Positions 1 to 10,691 of a DNA stretch of 64,000 nucleotides are shown here, piece by piece. The DNA is from Pogona vitticeps (taxonomy: Eukaryota; Chordata; Lepidosauria; Squamata; Agamidae), in NCBI RefSeq assembly GCF_051106095.1, contig NC_135786.1, forward strand, positions 88,932,501-88,996,500, written 5' to 3'. Below the pieces are notes generated by a model, which searched no databases, had not been told where the DNA came from, and was given only the letters and a program-made list of their open reading frames with translations. Position 1 is the stretch's first letter. Each line of letters starts with the position of its first letter. The translations under genes and the position numbers were made by a program.

Positions 1-1060
1 CAGCCTATGGGTACTTGCCCACACTATGCCTCAGGATAATTCCCAGATCAACCTGCCCATGGAAACCAAATGTGATCAAATTAACCTAAAACCAAACTTA
101 AGAACATATCAAATTATTAACCCATATCATTTAACTTCAGCCCCAGAGTAACCAAATATGTCCAAACTGATATCCATCAAACTCCTATCCCTTACATTCC
201 ATCTAGTTCAGTACAGAGTATGCCCAACAAAACAACACAAAATAGGAATGAACACTTTAAAAAATCCTTCTTAGGCCTGAAAGACAAGGTGTGGTATGGA
301 GAACCCATAACTCCACTGACCTGCCTTCTCGAATATGAAAATTATACTGGGTGACAGCTTGCCTCATCCTCCCCATCAGCAATGTTGGTTGCGCTTCATA
401 GAAGCCCGTAATGCAACCACCCTTGTGCCCTGTCTCATTTCAGTGATTAGCTTGGGGCTTGTAGCTCTTTTCAAATAAAGAGAAACTTAAGAAGTATTTG
501 AGAAGATGCAAATTTGTCCTTCCCTAAATCGGGCTTGATTATATTCATCGACAGCATTCTTCCCTTGCTTTGGACACCTCTCTTGGTAGCAGCTGTTAAA
601 TCCCCCAAACAGGTTATTTTTTTCCATCCGTTATTCCAAACGAGATGCGATGGATGGGTTTGGTTACATTTCATCTTGTGAAGGCAAAGAAGGAAATTGC
701 TTGAAAATCATCTGCACTTCAACGTCTGGCTGATATTTGTTCAAGATGAAAACTCGTTCAGTGGTGATTTTTATATTGCAGCCTGGATTACACGGGGTGA
801 TATCCAGCTTTTAAAGCCCTATCGTGGCATTGTTTCCAGACTCTAGCAAGGAGTATTGATGGGAATGCCATCTCCTAAATGACTTCTCTACAGGTGTATT
901 TGTTGTCCCACATTATCCTTTGGCACTGCAATATGAGACTGATGCAATAAGTCTATAATAACACAGAGTTTCGCTAAAGGGCACTTTGTAAATTACTTTT
1001 TCCCCAACATGGAGATTAATCTCTGTGCGGGGGGAAATACAGGTGAGTGTGGCTAACAGT
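1..1060. other. Unassigned non-coding DNA
   Basis: I see no long open frame, tandem repeat or recognisable transposon here. Short open frames are of chance length and have no recognisable motifs. The base composition is ordinary and AT-leaning. Confidence 0.4.
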
Positions 1061-1065
1061 GCAAT

Positions 1066-1140
1066 CTTCTCCAAGTCTACTCAGTCCGTTTGAGTGTGTC
1101 AGGACTTGCTCCTAGGTAAATGTATGTAGGATTGTGCATC
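1066..1140. repeat. Possible copy of an unnamed dispersed repeat
   Basis: The stretch has the phrase pattern 'ctactcag...cctaggtaaatgtatgtaggattg', which recurs in looser form near 19,375 and 50,740. The class is not known to me. It is short, diverged and lacks visible ends. Confidence 0.3.
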
Positions 1141-1544
1141 TAAGGGAAGAACTGCAGTATTGATCGGCAACTACATTAAGAGCAGAGAAACGAGAGAAGG
1201 GCCAGCAATACTGCAATACTGATTCTGCCGCTGATTCGTTCTCATGCAGGTGAAGACATCAAGGACCTTTTGACTACCTCCACTCCATTTTGCATGCTTT
1301 TGTCAGAGCTCCCTCTTTATGTGAGAACTGCCTCCACAGCCACCTTCCTTGGGCGGAAGCCTACAGCTTACCCCATTGCACCTAGCACAGGACGGAGGTA
1401 TGCGTTGCCCAGGAAACTGTGGTACTGGGTCCGATTGGTAAGGAGATTTGCATAGACTCAGGAAGCTGGTGCCCCCTGTAGTTGGTGGGGTGGAAGGTTG
1501 ACAGGTGGAGCTGGGACAAATGTGGGCATTCACAGAGAAAGAGA

Positions 1545-1564
1545 GGGAGGGAGGGAGGGAGGGA
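1545..1564. repeat. (GGGA)n short tandem repeat
   Basis: About five units of GGGA lie in a purine-rich stretch. It is a simple sequence with no other signal. Confidence 0.7.
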
Positions 1565-1756
1565 GAGTCAGAGAAGCAGACAAGCAGGCATTCACTCATA
1601 AACAGGGACAGGGAGACATTCCTTCAGTCGCTGCCTTACTCCCCACTCCATTCATTTACTCTGTAAAACAACAAAGGAGCAGAAGAATACACTTTGTCCC
1701 AAATTAGAAATACTTGTGCTTGCTGCTGCTTCCTTCATCTCCTCCCCCCCCCCATG

Positions 1757-2238
1757 TTGTTGTTTAGTCGTTAAGTCATGTCCGACTCTTTGTGACCCCA
1801 TGGATCAGAGCATGCCCTCCTGCCTTCCACTGCCTCCTGGATTTGGGTCAAATTCATGTTGGTTGCTTCGATGACACTGTCCAGCCAACTCATCCTCGGT
1901 CGTCCCCTTCTCCTCTTGCCGTCACTCTTTCCCAACATCAAAGTCTTTTCCAAGGAGTCTTCGCTTCTCATGAGATGGCCAAAGTACTGGAGCCTCAGCT
2001 TCAGGATCTGTCCTTCCAGTGACCACCCAGGGTTGATTTCCTTCAGAACAGATAGGTTTGATCTCCTTGCAGTCCAGGGGACTCTCAAGAGTCTCCTCCA
2101 GCACCACAATTCAAAAGCATCAATTCTTCGACAGTCAGCCTTCTTTATGGTCCAGCTCTTACTTCCATACATCGCTACTGGAAAAAACATAGCTTTGACT
2201 ATGTGGACCTTTGTCGGCAAGGTGATGTCTCTGCTTTA
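1757..2238 (-). mobile_element. BovB (RTE-clade) LINE, 5'-truncated 3' end
   Basis: The minus strand encodes the C-terminal part of a BovB ORF2. A frame of about 149 codons (2220-1771) includes the motifs FELWCWRRLLRVPWTARRSN, LQYFGHLMRSEDSLEKTLML and RRRGRPRMSWLDSV, all typical of BovB. The BovB tail follows at the low-coordinate end, on the plus strand 'gttgttgtttagtcg' and then 'catgtccgactctttg'. The reverse transcriptase core and endonuclease are absent, so this is a usual 5'-truncated insertion. A second reading frame carries VLEETLESPLDCKEIKP, which belongs to the same region, so there has been at least one frame change. The largely open frame suggests a fairly recent copy. BovB is the LINE known for horizontal transfer between squamates and ruminants. 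I saw no clear target-site duplication. Confidence 0.92.
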
Positions 2239-2650
2239 AGACTCCCCAAAGTAACAGAAAGGGACAGAAGTAGGTCCTTCAGCCCCTCTGTCTCTGCCAC
2301 AAAGGCAGGCAGGAGTGGACTGAATGGTAAGGGATCCAGAACCTGATATGGAGCAGTGATCAACTTGTCCTAATGGACTAGTCTGTGCTGCGTGGAAGCT
2401 GGTGTGCTGGAACATGCTTCTGGTAGACATGCATAGAACTTGAACTGTCCTTGGGATGCTTAGAAGGCAAATGTCAAAATATTAGTAAGAACTGTATCTG
2501 GACTTACCCATTCTGTCTGGCCTGCATGCTGTCCCCTTAGACCAAACTCTTGCTGCAACGCGATTCTGTGAGAGCCTTCCCATATTGGAAGGCTGTGAAA
2601 GACTCCACTACCCTGAGGAAAAGGAAGCCTGCTCCAGACGATGAAGAAGT
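2239..2650. other. Unassigned DNA
   Basis: Nothing recognised between the BovB copy and the microsatellite. Confidence 0.35.
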
Positions 2651-2651
2651 T

Positions 2652-2709
2652 ATGAATGAATGAATGAATGAATGAATGAATGAATGAATGAATGAATGAA
2701 TGAATGAAA
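2652..2709. repeat. (GAAT)n microsatellite
   Basis: About 14 near-perfect units of GAAT. Read in any frame of the reverse strand it gives an artificial FIHS-type tetrapeptide repeat, which is not a protein. Confidence 0.95.
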
Positions 2710-3720
2710 CGAAACTCTGCAGTTCGGAAAAGCTCCCACAATTTGGAAGGGAGAGCCAAAGATCAGTGATATGGTTGTATTGTAAGGGAGAACGCCACCA
2801 TTGAAAGTGACCCACGTAGGATGCTGCATGCATGTACCTCCAGATCTAAAACTAGCAGTCAAAGCAGTTCAGTTTATTTGCTTGCAATTTTGTCTCCTCC
2901 ATCCACAGAAGCAAGAGAGTGAGGCACAGGGAAGAGAGCTAACTGAAAATGTCTGGCAATATATGTGACTATAAAAACATCAATTCCTATGTTTTTTCTC
3001 TCTGTTTTGCTACAGTGAATCTGGCATCCTTTTAAAGACATCCTACAGAGTGGCGGCATAGTCACAATCCAGGCCAGAGCTTCACGTAGCATCCTTGAGG
3101 GAACCTGAAGGTTTGCAAAAGTACCACCAAAACCCGAGAGGAGGGATCCAAAAACAACTGAGTGAGGACTGAGCACTGGCCACAGAACACGGAGTGCCTT
3201 TTTTTGGAATGCAGTGAAAAACTCTTGGTGGTGATGGTGGGGGGAGAGGGTAATGGAGTCTCCTGGAAAAGGGCCCTGTCCAGCGGTTGGCTGGTACTCA
3301 AAGCAGGAGCACACAACACTGCAAAATTTTGCTGCACGTCCTACTTACATGCATCTTTGAGAAATGCTTGCACGGATAGAACAAGCCGCTCTTGTTCCAC
3401 TTTGTGCAGGACATTTAGAACAAATCTTAGACTCCTAAATGCATACCTATTTAATGTAACATTCATTTTGCAGCTTATTATTTATTCTCCCCTTCCACCC
3501 CCAAAATGATACATTTAAAAAATTGCAGAAAGATTGCTCTGGGACAAGCAGAGGCATTATAAGGCCACTAATTTTCTATTGTTTATATAACCAACATAAG
3601 ACCAAACCTTCAGGATACAACAGAGTGGGGGAAGTTGAGGGCTCTGGGCCCATCTTCAATGGATGTATAAAAGGGGTCTTGTGGCACATTGTAAACTGGT
3701 GACTTTTATCTTGCACTAGC
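2710..3720. other. Unassigned DNA
   Basis: Overlapping short open frames on both strands have no recognisable domain. No repeat family is evident. This is probably decayed intergenic or intronic DNA. Confidence 0.35.
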
Positions 3721-3723
3721 AAA

Positions 3724-4715
3724 AGTACCCACCTATTCCAGTGGGATAATGAATTCTATGAACAGACAGAGTGGCCATGGGGAGCCCCCTCAGCCCAGCT
3801 ATAGCAAACTTCTACATGAAGCATTTCAAAAAACTTGCCCTGGCTTCGGCATCTCTTGCACCCACAGTCTGGTTCCGATATGTGGATGACATCTTCGCAA
3901 TTTGGAGCCACGGTGAAGAAAAATTGGAAGAATTTCTGAACCATCTTAACAACATCCACCCAAATATACAATTCACCATGGAAAAAGAAACAGAGGGCCA
4001 ACTCCCTTTCTTAGATGTCATTGTCATTGGAACCACAAAACGAAGCCATATATTTGGGTGGATGTTTTTGAGTATATTTGGGTGGATGTTGTTGAGTTGG
4101 TTCACCAGAATCAAAGAACATGAGAGACACTGCAGACTAAAACAACCAGAAAAATCTGCAGTAGCTGAACATACCCTAAAACAAGCTGGACATGAAATTC
4201 TATTTCAAAATACTGATATATTGGAGAACACCAGCAATCATTACGTCAGACTACACAGGGAAGCCATTGAAATCCACAAGCACCAACAGAACTTCAACAA
4301 AAAAGAGGAAAGTTTGAAACTCGACAAAACTTGGCTTCCATCTCCGAAAAATACAGCATGCAAAAGGTCAACGAACTCTACCCAGCCATAAGGACCGGGA
4401 ATCACTACACACAAAAGACCAGCTAATGACACCCATCAATGACAGTGTCAGACAACCTCTTCTCCTTATCACAACAATACACCCACAACAAGACACACTA
4501 ATCACCCATCTCCTGAATAGGACAAAAGCCTATATCACAGCCATAAATACTCCACTCCCAAGCAAACTACACCAGAGCACAGAGTGCTGTCCTCTGAAGA
4601 TGCTGGTCACAGAGACTGGCGAAACGTTAGGAAGAACAACCTTCAGAATATGGCCAAAGAGTCCGAAAAACCCACAACAACCATTAGATCCCGGCTGTGA
4701 AAGACTTCGCGAATA
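3724..4715 (+). mobile_element. Penelope-like retroelement, rearranged 3' portion
   Basis: The sequence encodes a piece of Penelope-type reverse transcriptase: FQWDNEFYEQT, then AMGSPLSPAIANFYM, then the catalytic motif FRYVDDIFAIW, then LPFLDV. It then jumps to the GIY-YIG endonuclease end (GTTKRS, RIKEHERHCRLKQPEKSA, HEILFQNTDILENTSNHY, REAIEIHKHQQNFN). The stretch normally lying between these parts is missing. The 3' untranslated part continues past the frame with 'gaaacgttaggaagaacaac' and 'gatcccggctgtgaaag', typical of vertebrate copies. The open frame at 3771-4391 is therefore a chance-open chimera, not a working protein. The original polymerase made cDNA primed at chromosome ends or nicks. 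Degraded, with several breaks. Confidence 0.88.
4594..4626 (+). ncRNA. Hammerhead-ribozyme-like motif in Penelope 3' UTR
   Basis: A block CTGAAGATG is followed by a hairpin that can pair GCTGG with CTGGC (with two G-T wobbles), then GAAACG. This resembles the conserved CUGAUGA-stem-GAAA core of hammerhead ribozymes, which Penelope-like elements are known to carry. The first box departs from the consensus, so cleavage activity is doubtful. The assignment is an inference from pattern. Confidence 0.4.
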
Positions 4716-4910
4716 CATATTCACCTGTACTTTGATTGGAAACCCACAAGTCCCACCCTCCATCCTACTGTTCTATCGCTCTTTAACCTGCACTGCTATA
4801 CTCACGAGCTAGAAAAATAAACCTTTAGATTACAACTGCCAGCATGACTGGTTAAAATCTAACCTGTAATTTGCAATGTTGGTAGTGCCCGTACACAGGT
4901 TCGGATTTAG

Positions 4911-4973
4911 CTAAAATTCCTAACTAAAATTCCTAACTAAAATTCCTAACTAAAATTCCTAACTAAAATTCCT
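4911..4973. repeat. 13-bp minisatellite
   Basis: The unit CTAAAATTCCTAA is repeated almost perfectly about 4.8 times. No function is visible. The high identity of the units implies recent expansion. Confidence 0.9.
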
Positions 4974-5292
4974 GTAATCCCACTGCCAAGCAGGTCCAGT
5001 CAAGTTAGAAACCATCCAGTAGTTTAAACTGGAACACCAATAATATCTGTGCAAAATTCCACATTTTTAAGTCTTACCACTTCAATTGCAGGACTACAAC
5101 TCACCAGAATCCCTAACTAGCTTCTTTAGACAGCAGCTCCCAGAATCCTCAAGGTGGTATGGTTTGTCAACTATCCAGTGATTAAAGTTCAAAAAACTAT
5201 AGTATCCATTCAAAATTTTGTATGTCTTTATTTGTTCAGGAAAGAGGACTGCAATTTCCGGACACCCCATTCCACATGGACTATTGAAATAA

Positions 5293-5422
5293 AAGTGGTG
5301 CCTCGCAAAGCGATTTTTCCCCATAGGCAAGATCGTTGTGCGATCGCAAAAGCGATGGCAACAAAGCCATCGCTATGCGATTTTTTCGTTAAACGGGGCA
5401 CTCGTTAAGCGAGGCACCACTG
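5293..5422. mobile_element. Short Tigger/pogo-type MITE
   Basis: The terminal inverted repeats GTGGTGCCTCGC (left) and GCGAGGCACCAC (right) enclose about 130 bp and no coding sequence. The right end abuts TA, the expected target. The same termini flank three longer copies in this window. Internal short palindromes around 'gcgatcgc' are also shared. The copy is non-autonomous and depends on a transposase supplied elsewhere. Confidence 0.8.
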
Positions 5423-5424
5423 TA

Positions 5425-6870
5425 TCCAGTTATTTAATATGGGACCTCAGTAGTATCTGTACAAAATTTAGAGTTTCTAGCTCTCACCATTTCAGTGACA
5501 CTTTGAGACAGAACATAATCTTCAATGGGCTGCAACCCCCTCTGTGTGTGTCTATTCATTGTTATTTTGCTGCAACACATTGACACAATGCTCCCTTCCT
5601 CTGGAACTTAATATAAATGTGTGCACAACAGACAGGTTGGTTTGTCCACAATTTCCCAAATGTATCACCTGAATTAAAGGTGTTTGTCACAAAATCCATC
5701 CAGAAATCTTGGATGGATTTCTGAAAAATTTCAGGGTTGCTTCATTCATTCCCCCCACACAGAAAAATCTCTCTTAGTTAAAACTGGTGTTTCTTCAGCA
5801 CAGTCCATGAAATGCCACGCAAATGTGTCCCACCCTCTCATGAACATGCCAAATACCCAACTGTATTCATGGGACAGGAAACATTTACCCCACATTTCAG
5901 ACATTTCAGTAAAACAAAAGCCAGGATCCTATTAGTTTGCTTAACATGACATCTCCTGTGGCTAATTGCAGGTAATTGACAATGGCTGAAATCCTGTCAT
6001 ATACATAAGCTCACATAACTCAAAGTTGTGCAAACTGTAATGAAATTCATGCCAAGGTGGAAGTCACATCCAAGAACTGTGCAATCAATTGTTCGATTGC
6101 TCATGCAGTGTGCAGAGCCTTAGAGTAACCCCCTGCAAATCTCTGTAGGTATAATCATACCAAGTTCCACAGGTTTTCAGCCATTGCCTTGGTCACATGC
6201 CCAAGTGAGATGCACTCTGGCACTTTGTCAAATAGCAACAATTAGCAGGAAAAAGTTATGCAAACCCTGACAGGATTCCAGCCATGGGTTTCTGTGCGAA
6301 GAGGATCCTGATTAGAATATCATATTGAATGAAGTAGCCGTTTTTACTGCATTTCCTGATGGATATGCAGAATAACATTGACAATCTGGTTGAAGTGTAG
6401 GTGTGCCAAAGAGAATAGAGAAGAGATCCTGGGGTGCTCTGCTGTTACCTGCCCACCCACTGCTCTCTCCAGTCGTCCATCCACAAACTGGGAATAATAA
6501 AACTGCTGTGTTGCAAGAAAACTGAACGGCTGTGGCCATGCAAATTCCAACTGTTCGTGCAAGCTGCTGAATATATAGTGAGATTCAGCTGGAGGTAAAC
6601 AGAGCTGGTGGGAAGTGTGTACTTGGTGTTCCTTTTGCAGAGCGGTCTCTTTGACATTAGAGTGCATTTCTGTTAGTTGCATCTCTCCGTCCAAGTTATA
6701 CCAGGGGATATACTTCCTGAATTAGAAAAGTTTGTGGGGACTGAAGTTTGGATTTTTTCCCCCTCTTGTTCCAGAAACAGACAAGCGTCAACATGGGCTC
6801 ACACAAGCACCCTTTTCGGTGTCTAGGAAAAGTAACAGATCAGGACTGCAAGCGAACTTCTCCTTTCTTT
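5425..6870. other. Unassigned DNA
   Basis: No repeat family, RNA gene or plausible exon was recognised. Short open frames at 6312-6694 on the minus strand show no domain. Confidence 0.35.
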
Positions 6871-6874
6871 CTTC

Positions 6875-6926
6875 CTCCCTCTCCCTCTCCCTCTCCCTCT
6901 CCCTCTCCCTCTCCCTCTCTCCCTCT
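6875..6926. repeat. (CCCTCT)n microsatellite
   Basis: About eight CCCTCT units form a strand-asymmetric pyrimidine tract. Tracts of this kind can adopt triplex (H-DNA) structures. Confidence 0.9.
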
Positions 6927-7136
6927 CATTACTTTTTCTTTTTAGAATAAGTACACAGAACAGCTTACATAAAAACCGTCTAATGCACACAGTACAGTAA
7001 CTACACAGATTTTAAAAGAGCAGGGACAAATAAACACACAGAATGAAAAAAAAACAATTTAAAATAAACCAACCACTGCAGAAGTGAGTTGAACAACTTG
7101 CCCCTTTTGAGCTGCAACAGCCCACTAAATCAGTGT

Positions 7137-7227
<91 letters not shown>
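7137..7227. repeat. (AAGC)n microsatellite
   Basis: About 22 uninterrupted AAGC units. The perfect array abuts a CR1 3' end on its right. It creates false KQAS/LLAC repeat open frames on both strands. Confidence 0.96.
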
Positions 7228-7228
<1 letters not shown>

Positions 7229-7455
7229 AAGAAGCCAAATTTTGGGTGAATATCAGAAAAAACTTCCTGAAGGTTTGTTAGAGCAGTACGATAATGGAAC
7301 CATTTACCTTGAGAAGTGGTGAGCTCTCCAACATTGTATGTATTACAGAGAATGCAAGATGGCCATCTATCCAATATACTTTAGTTTGCATTCCTGCATT
7401 GAACTTGGTGGCCTTATAGGCCCTTCCAACTCTGTTATTCTATGATCTTATGACA
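7228..7455 (+). mobile_element. CR1 LINE 3' end
   Basis: The plus strand encodes the very C-terminus of CR1 ORF2 (compare ANFWVNIRKNFL). It then carries the CR1 3' untranslated tail 'ggccttataggcccttccaa' and ends near 'ctgttattctatgatcttatg', a decayed copy of the CR1 terminal 8-bp repeat. The rest of the LINE is missing, as is usual for 5'-truncated CR1. The left edge is masked by the AAGC array. Confidence 0.85.
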
Positions 7456-8230
7456 ATTCACAGGTGCAAATTTTCAGGCGTTGTGCTACTGTCTTCTGAA
7501 TCTTAAGTGCCAAAGGACATATTCTTTGCTTTTACCTTTTGTACCTGTCAAAATTTGGCAATAACAGAATTGGCCACTAAAGGGAACCAGAGAGTACTTC
7601 CCTATATTTTTCTGGCCTGCTGGCGAGGACCTTGCAATGTGGCAAGAAAGCATAACACAAGGAATGTCTTGTACAGTTGGAGTAATGATGATGGCAACAG
7701 AAGGCTGCTTGCCAGAAGGAAGGAGTAACACAGGACGTTCCATTTTAACAATAACATTCCAAGCTCTCATATTTCAGTCACAGACTTTCTCCAAGAAAGA
7801 AGCACGTGGATTCTCTCTACCTCACTTCCATTTTATCCTCACAACAGTTCTGTGGAGTTGTTCCAGCTGGAGAGAAATTGACCTGACTTGTTCTTCAGTA
7901 ACCTTCATGAGGCATGCTAGATATTATGCTGAATACATTGGGGTACAGATCTGCAGTAAAATCTCTGCCACAAATGCCTGGCTTGACAAATGGCAACATA
8001 TACGATGTAGTGAATAAATCTGGATCAATCATCAGCTGCATTCAGTTTATCAGTGGGTATCACCCACTTTGTATCAGTGTGACTGGCATATGCCTGCCAG
8101 TCAGCACATAATGCTGTGTACTGCTGTAATGCTTGCAACATAAAGGGAATCATCATGATGAAGATATAGGCATATGAATTATTTTTTATTTTTTGCTTTT
8201 GGTAAGAGGAACATGGAAAATGCACGTGGA
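7456..8230. other. Mostly unassigned DNA with a small SINE-like scrap
   Basis: A phrase near 7,825-7,860 ('cattttatcctcacaacag') matches a common squamate SINE/LINE core. No boundaries can be drawn and nothing else is recognised. Confidence 0.3.
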
Positions 8231-10340
8231 TCCATTGGATGAACTCCTATTTTTCTCTTCCAATATGTTTTCGGGGCTGTTGTTTTTGAGAGGCACAGAA
8301 AGAGATGTTGTTAAAGATAACAAACTTAGCATGTTGAGTGAAAGGTGCAAACAATATAGTGGGGACTGTTAACGGGATGCAGTCATAACAAGCCATCCAA
8401 ATTTCCATAAATAACACATCAACCCATTTAATGACTAATTTATTATTCCAATTCTGATCTCCAAATTACCCAAAACGAGCTGCTTAAAAACACATGCGCA
8501 TGTAAGGTCTCCTAATCTAAAGCAGCCTTCAAAGTCTGCATCCAAATCAAATCTGTTGGCCTATTGTGGAGCAATCAGTTTGCTATTATAACAAAAAATT
8601 AGGGCAGGGAAAATAAACCTTCTGCAATGAAATCAGCCATATGAAGGAAAATTCCTTTTGAAAGTCTCTGGCAAAAATCACAGCCTGTACACTGAATTAG
8701 GTGGGTAAAACACCAAGCACTCATTAATGACTAGGGCTACCGTTTTGATTATGCCCTTGTAACACCTTAGAATTTGCAAGATGTATGGGTTGAAAGAAAT
8801 TATAGATCCTGGAGAGAAAAGATACCTAAGCTTTGCTATCTAACGGCTTAATGTTAGGGGAGCCCTGACAGATTCTGAACGCCAGTGATTGCCTGGTGGT
8901 ATCTCCGCTTAGAACCTTAGTCGGCATGCTTTAGCATCATGCTACTCAGCCGGGAACAAAACAAAACAAGAACCTTTCCAGGCTAATTATTTTGCATTCT
9001 TGGCTTAATGTTTTTAAAATATATAAATATATATTTGAAAAGATATTTAAAAACATCCTTTCAAATACTGCATTTTTGGGTTCGGAGTTGTCAAGTGGCT
9101 GGACAAGGCAGTGTTAAAAATTCAACGACTCTAATTACTAGTCGAGCAGTATAAAAACCTCTGAATAAATGTCAGTGGAGGAGATAAGCTCTTATCTTAA
9201 TCTAATGGCTCCACAGACTTAATTTGTCAGGCCGGCCTGGTTGATGAAAAACAGGTTTCTATTCTCCAGCGTTAGGCAGCAACATCTTTCCAAATCTTTG
9301 AAGTTGGATAGCAATACCACCAGCAGCAGCCCAGCACGGCAAAAAGTCTGGTGACCAAGCCAATTTAATTCTTATTGTCCTATTACGCTAATTAATGTTG
9401 TTCTGCCTCCATTGGTGCAAGGGAGACAGAAAATGAAGCCAATTTATTTTTAGATTTGTTACATTCTGGGCTAATTGCTCTTACCCCATATTTTCTCCTC
9501 TCCACAATGTGTTATTGTGGGGTCCTTCTGGCAGCACAGAAGCCAGTTTTTAAACTTTAACATTTTAAGGAAGGCATCTTCAAGGAAAAGGTTGGTGAAT
9601 CAATAAATTCCTGTATCTCAGAAAGCAAGGAACCCCTGCTGGGGTGGGTGGGTTTATTCCCAAAGCCAGGAGATGTCCTGGGTTTTAAAAATGATGGCTG
9701 TACCCTCTGAATCCTCTAACTTTAAAGAAGATTTTAACATATTGGGAGCAAAGAAGAAGCTAATGTCAACACCATGTATGCCAGGCAATTAACAAATGAA
9801 AGCAGTTGGCTTCAGCTAAGAGTTTCCATTGTTCCTTAGCTACCCACTCCTCCCTGATCGAGTTTCTTAGCATCCTTCAAAGTAAATGTAAAGAACTGGT
9901 GAATGTCACAGTATTTTGGACAAAATGAAAGAACTTTTAAAAGAAAAACCAATATTTTCAGGCATTTTTGGAATTTAGAAACAAGGCTACACATCTAGAA
10001 TGTGGACTGATGTGGATGTAGCTTCAAAATGTTTTAGAATTGGTGCCCATTTACAATGAGCAAGGCAGAGAAGAGGCATGGCACAATCTTTGGAGCAGGG
10101 GAAAAAAAGGGGCTGCATTTTGAAACTAATTTATGATCTCTTTTATGTGGGTGTAGCTGCAGAACTTTCCCTGGGATTATAAAGACATAAAACCAGTTTA
10201 ATGGATTGGAGAATCAGACACACATTTTTTTTTCCTGCAATTAATAATGTGACTTCACAACTGCCAGACCAAGATGGTTACATATGTGAAAAAGCTTAGG
10301 GACCTCTTTTCACCAGGAAAAGGAATGAGGCACAGTGTCA
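8231..10340. promoter_or_regulatory. Repeat-poor AT-rich block, candidate conserved non-coding DNA
   Basis: About 2.1 kb contains no recognisable transposon although the surrounding DNA is full of them. The part at about 8,860-9,560 is rich in TAAT-type cores (for example 'gctaattaatg' and 'tctaattacta'), which are homeodomain-like sites. The look is that of a vertebrate developmental enhancer region, but this is an impression only. Conservation cannot be tested from a single sequence. Confidence 0.3.
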
Positions 10341-10347
10341 AAGGACT

Positions 10348-10691
10348 GTTGTTATTTCTCATGTGCCCTGAAATTGCCTCTGACGTAGTGACCCTATGAA
10401 AGAGTGACCTCTAAAATGGCCCATCATTAACAGCCCTGCTCAGCTTTTGCAAGCTGAAGTCTGTGGCTTTCTTTATGGAGTCAATCCACCTCATATTTCC
10501 TGTTTCCTACAGCTTTTTCTAGCATCATTGTGTTTTCCAGTGAGTCTTCTCTTCTCTTACAATGTGCCCAGTTTTGTCAATGTTTGCCTCTAGAGAGAAT
10601 TCAGGCTTGATTTGTTCTAAGACCCACTTACTGGTGGTCCAGGTTACCTGCAAAGCTCTCCTCTATCACATATTTGGAATGAATCAATATT
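10348..10691 (-). mobile_element. Old RTE-type LINE, C-terminal/3' fragment
   Basis: The reverse strand carries decayed remnants of the RTE ORF C-terminus (INSF, then a degraded LEQIKPE and FGHI-like stretch, then RKYEVD). It ends in GTTGTT-like tail sequence at the low-coordinate side. It is far more diverged than the BovB copies at 1,757 and 26,293. It could be the 3' end of the copy that continues at 12,736, because strand and order agree, but part of the coding region between them is missing. Confidence 0.65.

Noticed and set aside
1771-2220. 149-codon open frame as a host gene
   Set aside because: It is the C-terminus of BovB ORF2.
2460-2862. Open frames with Ser-Phe-Ile-His repeats
   Set aside because: Products of the GAAT microsatellite.
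3771-4391. 206-codon open frame as a host gene
   Set aside because: It consists of Penelope-type RT and endonuclease pieces plus inverted duplicated filler. It is a relic, not a host protein.
7012-7374. Open frames with Leu-Ala-Cys or Lys-Gln-Ala-Ser repeats
   Set aside because: Products of the AAGC microsatellite.
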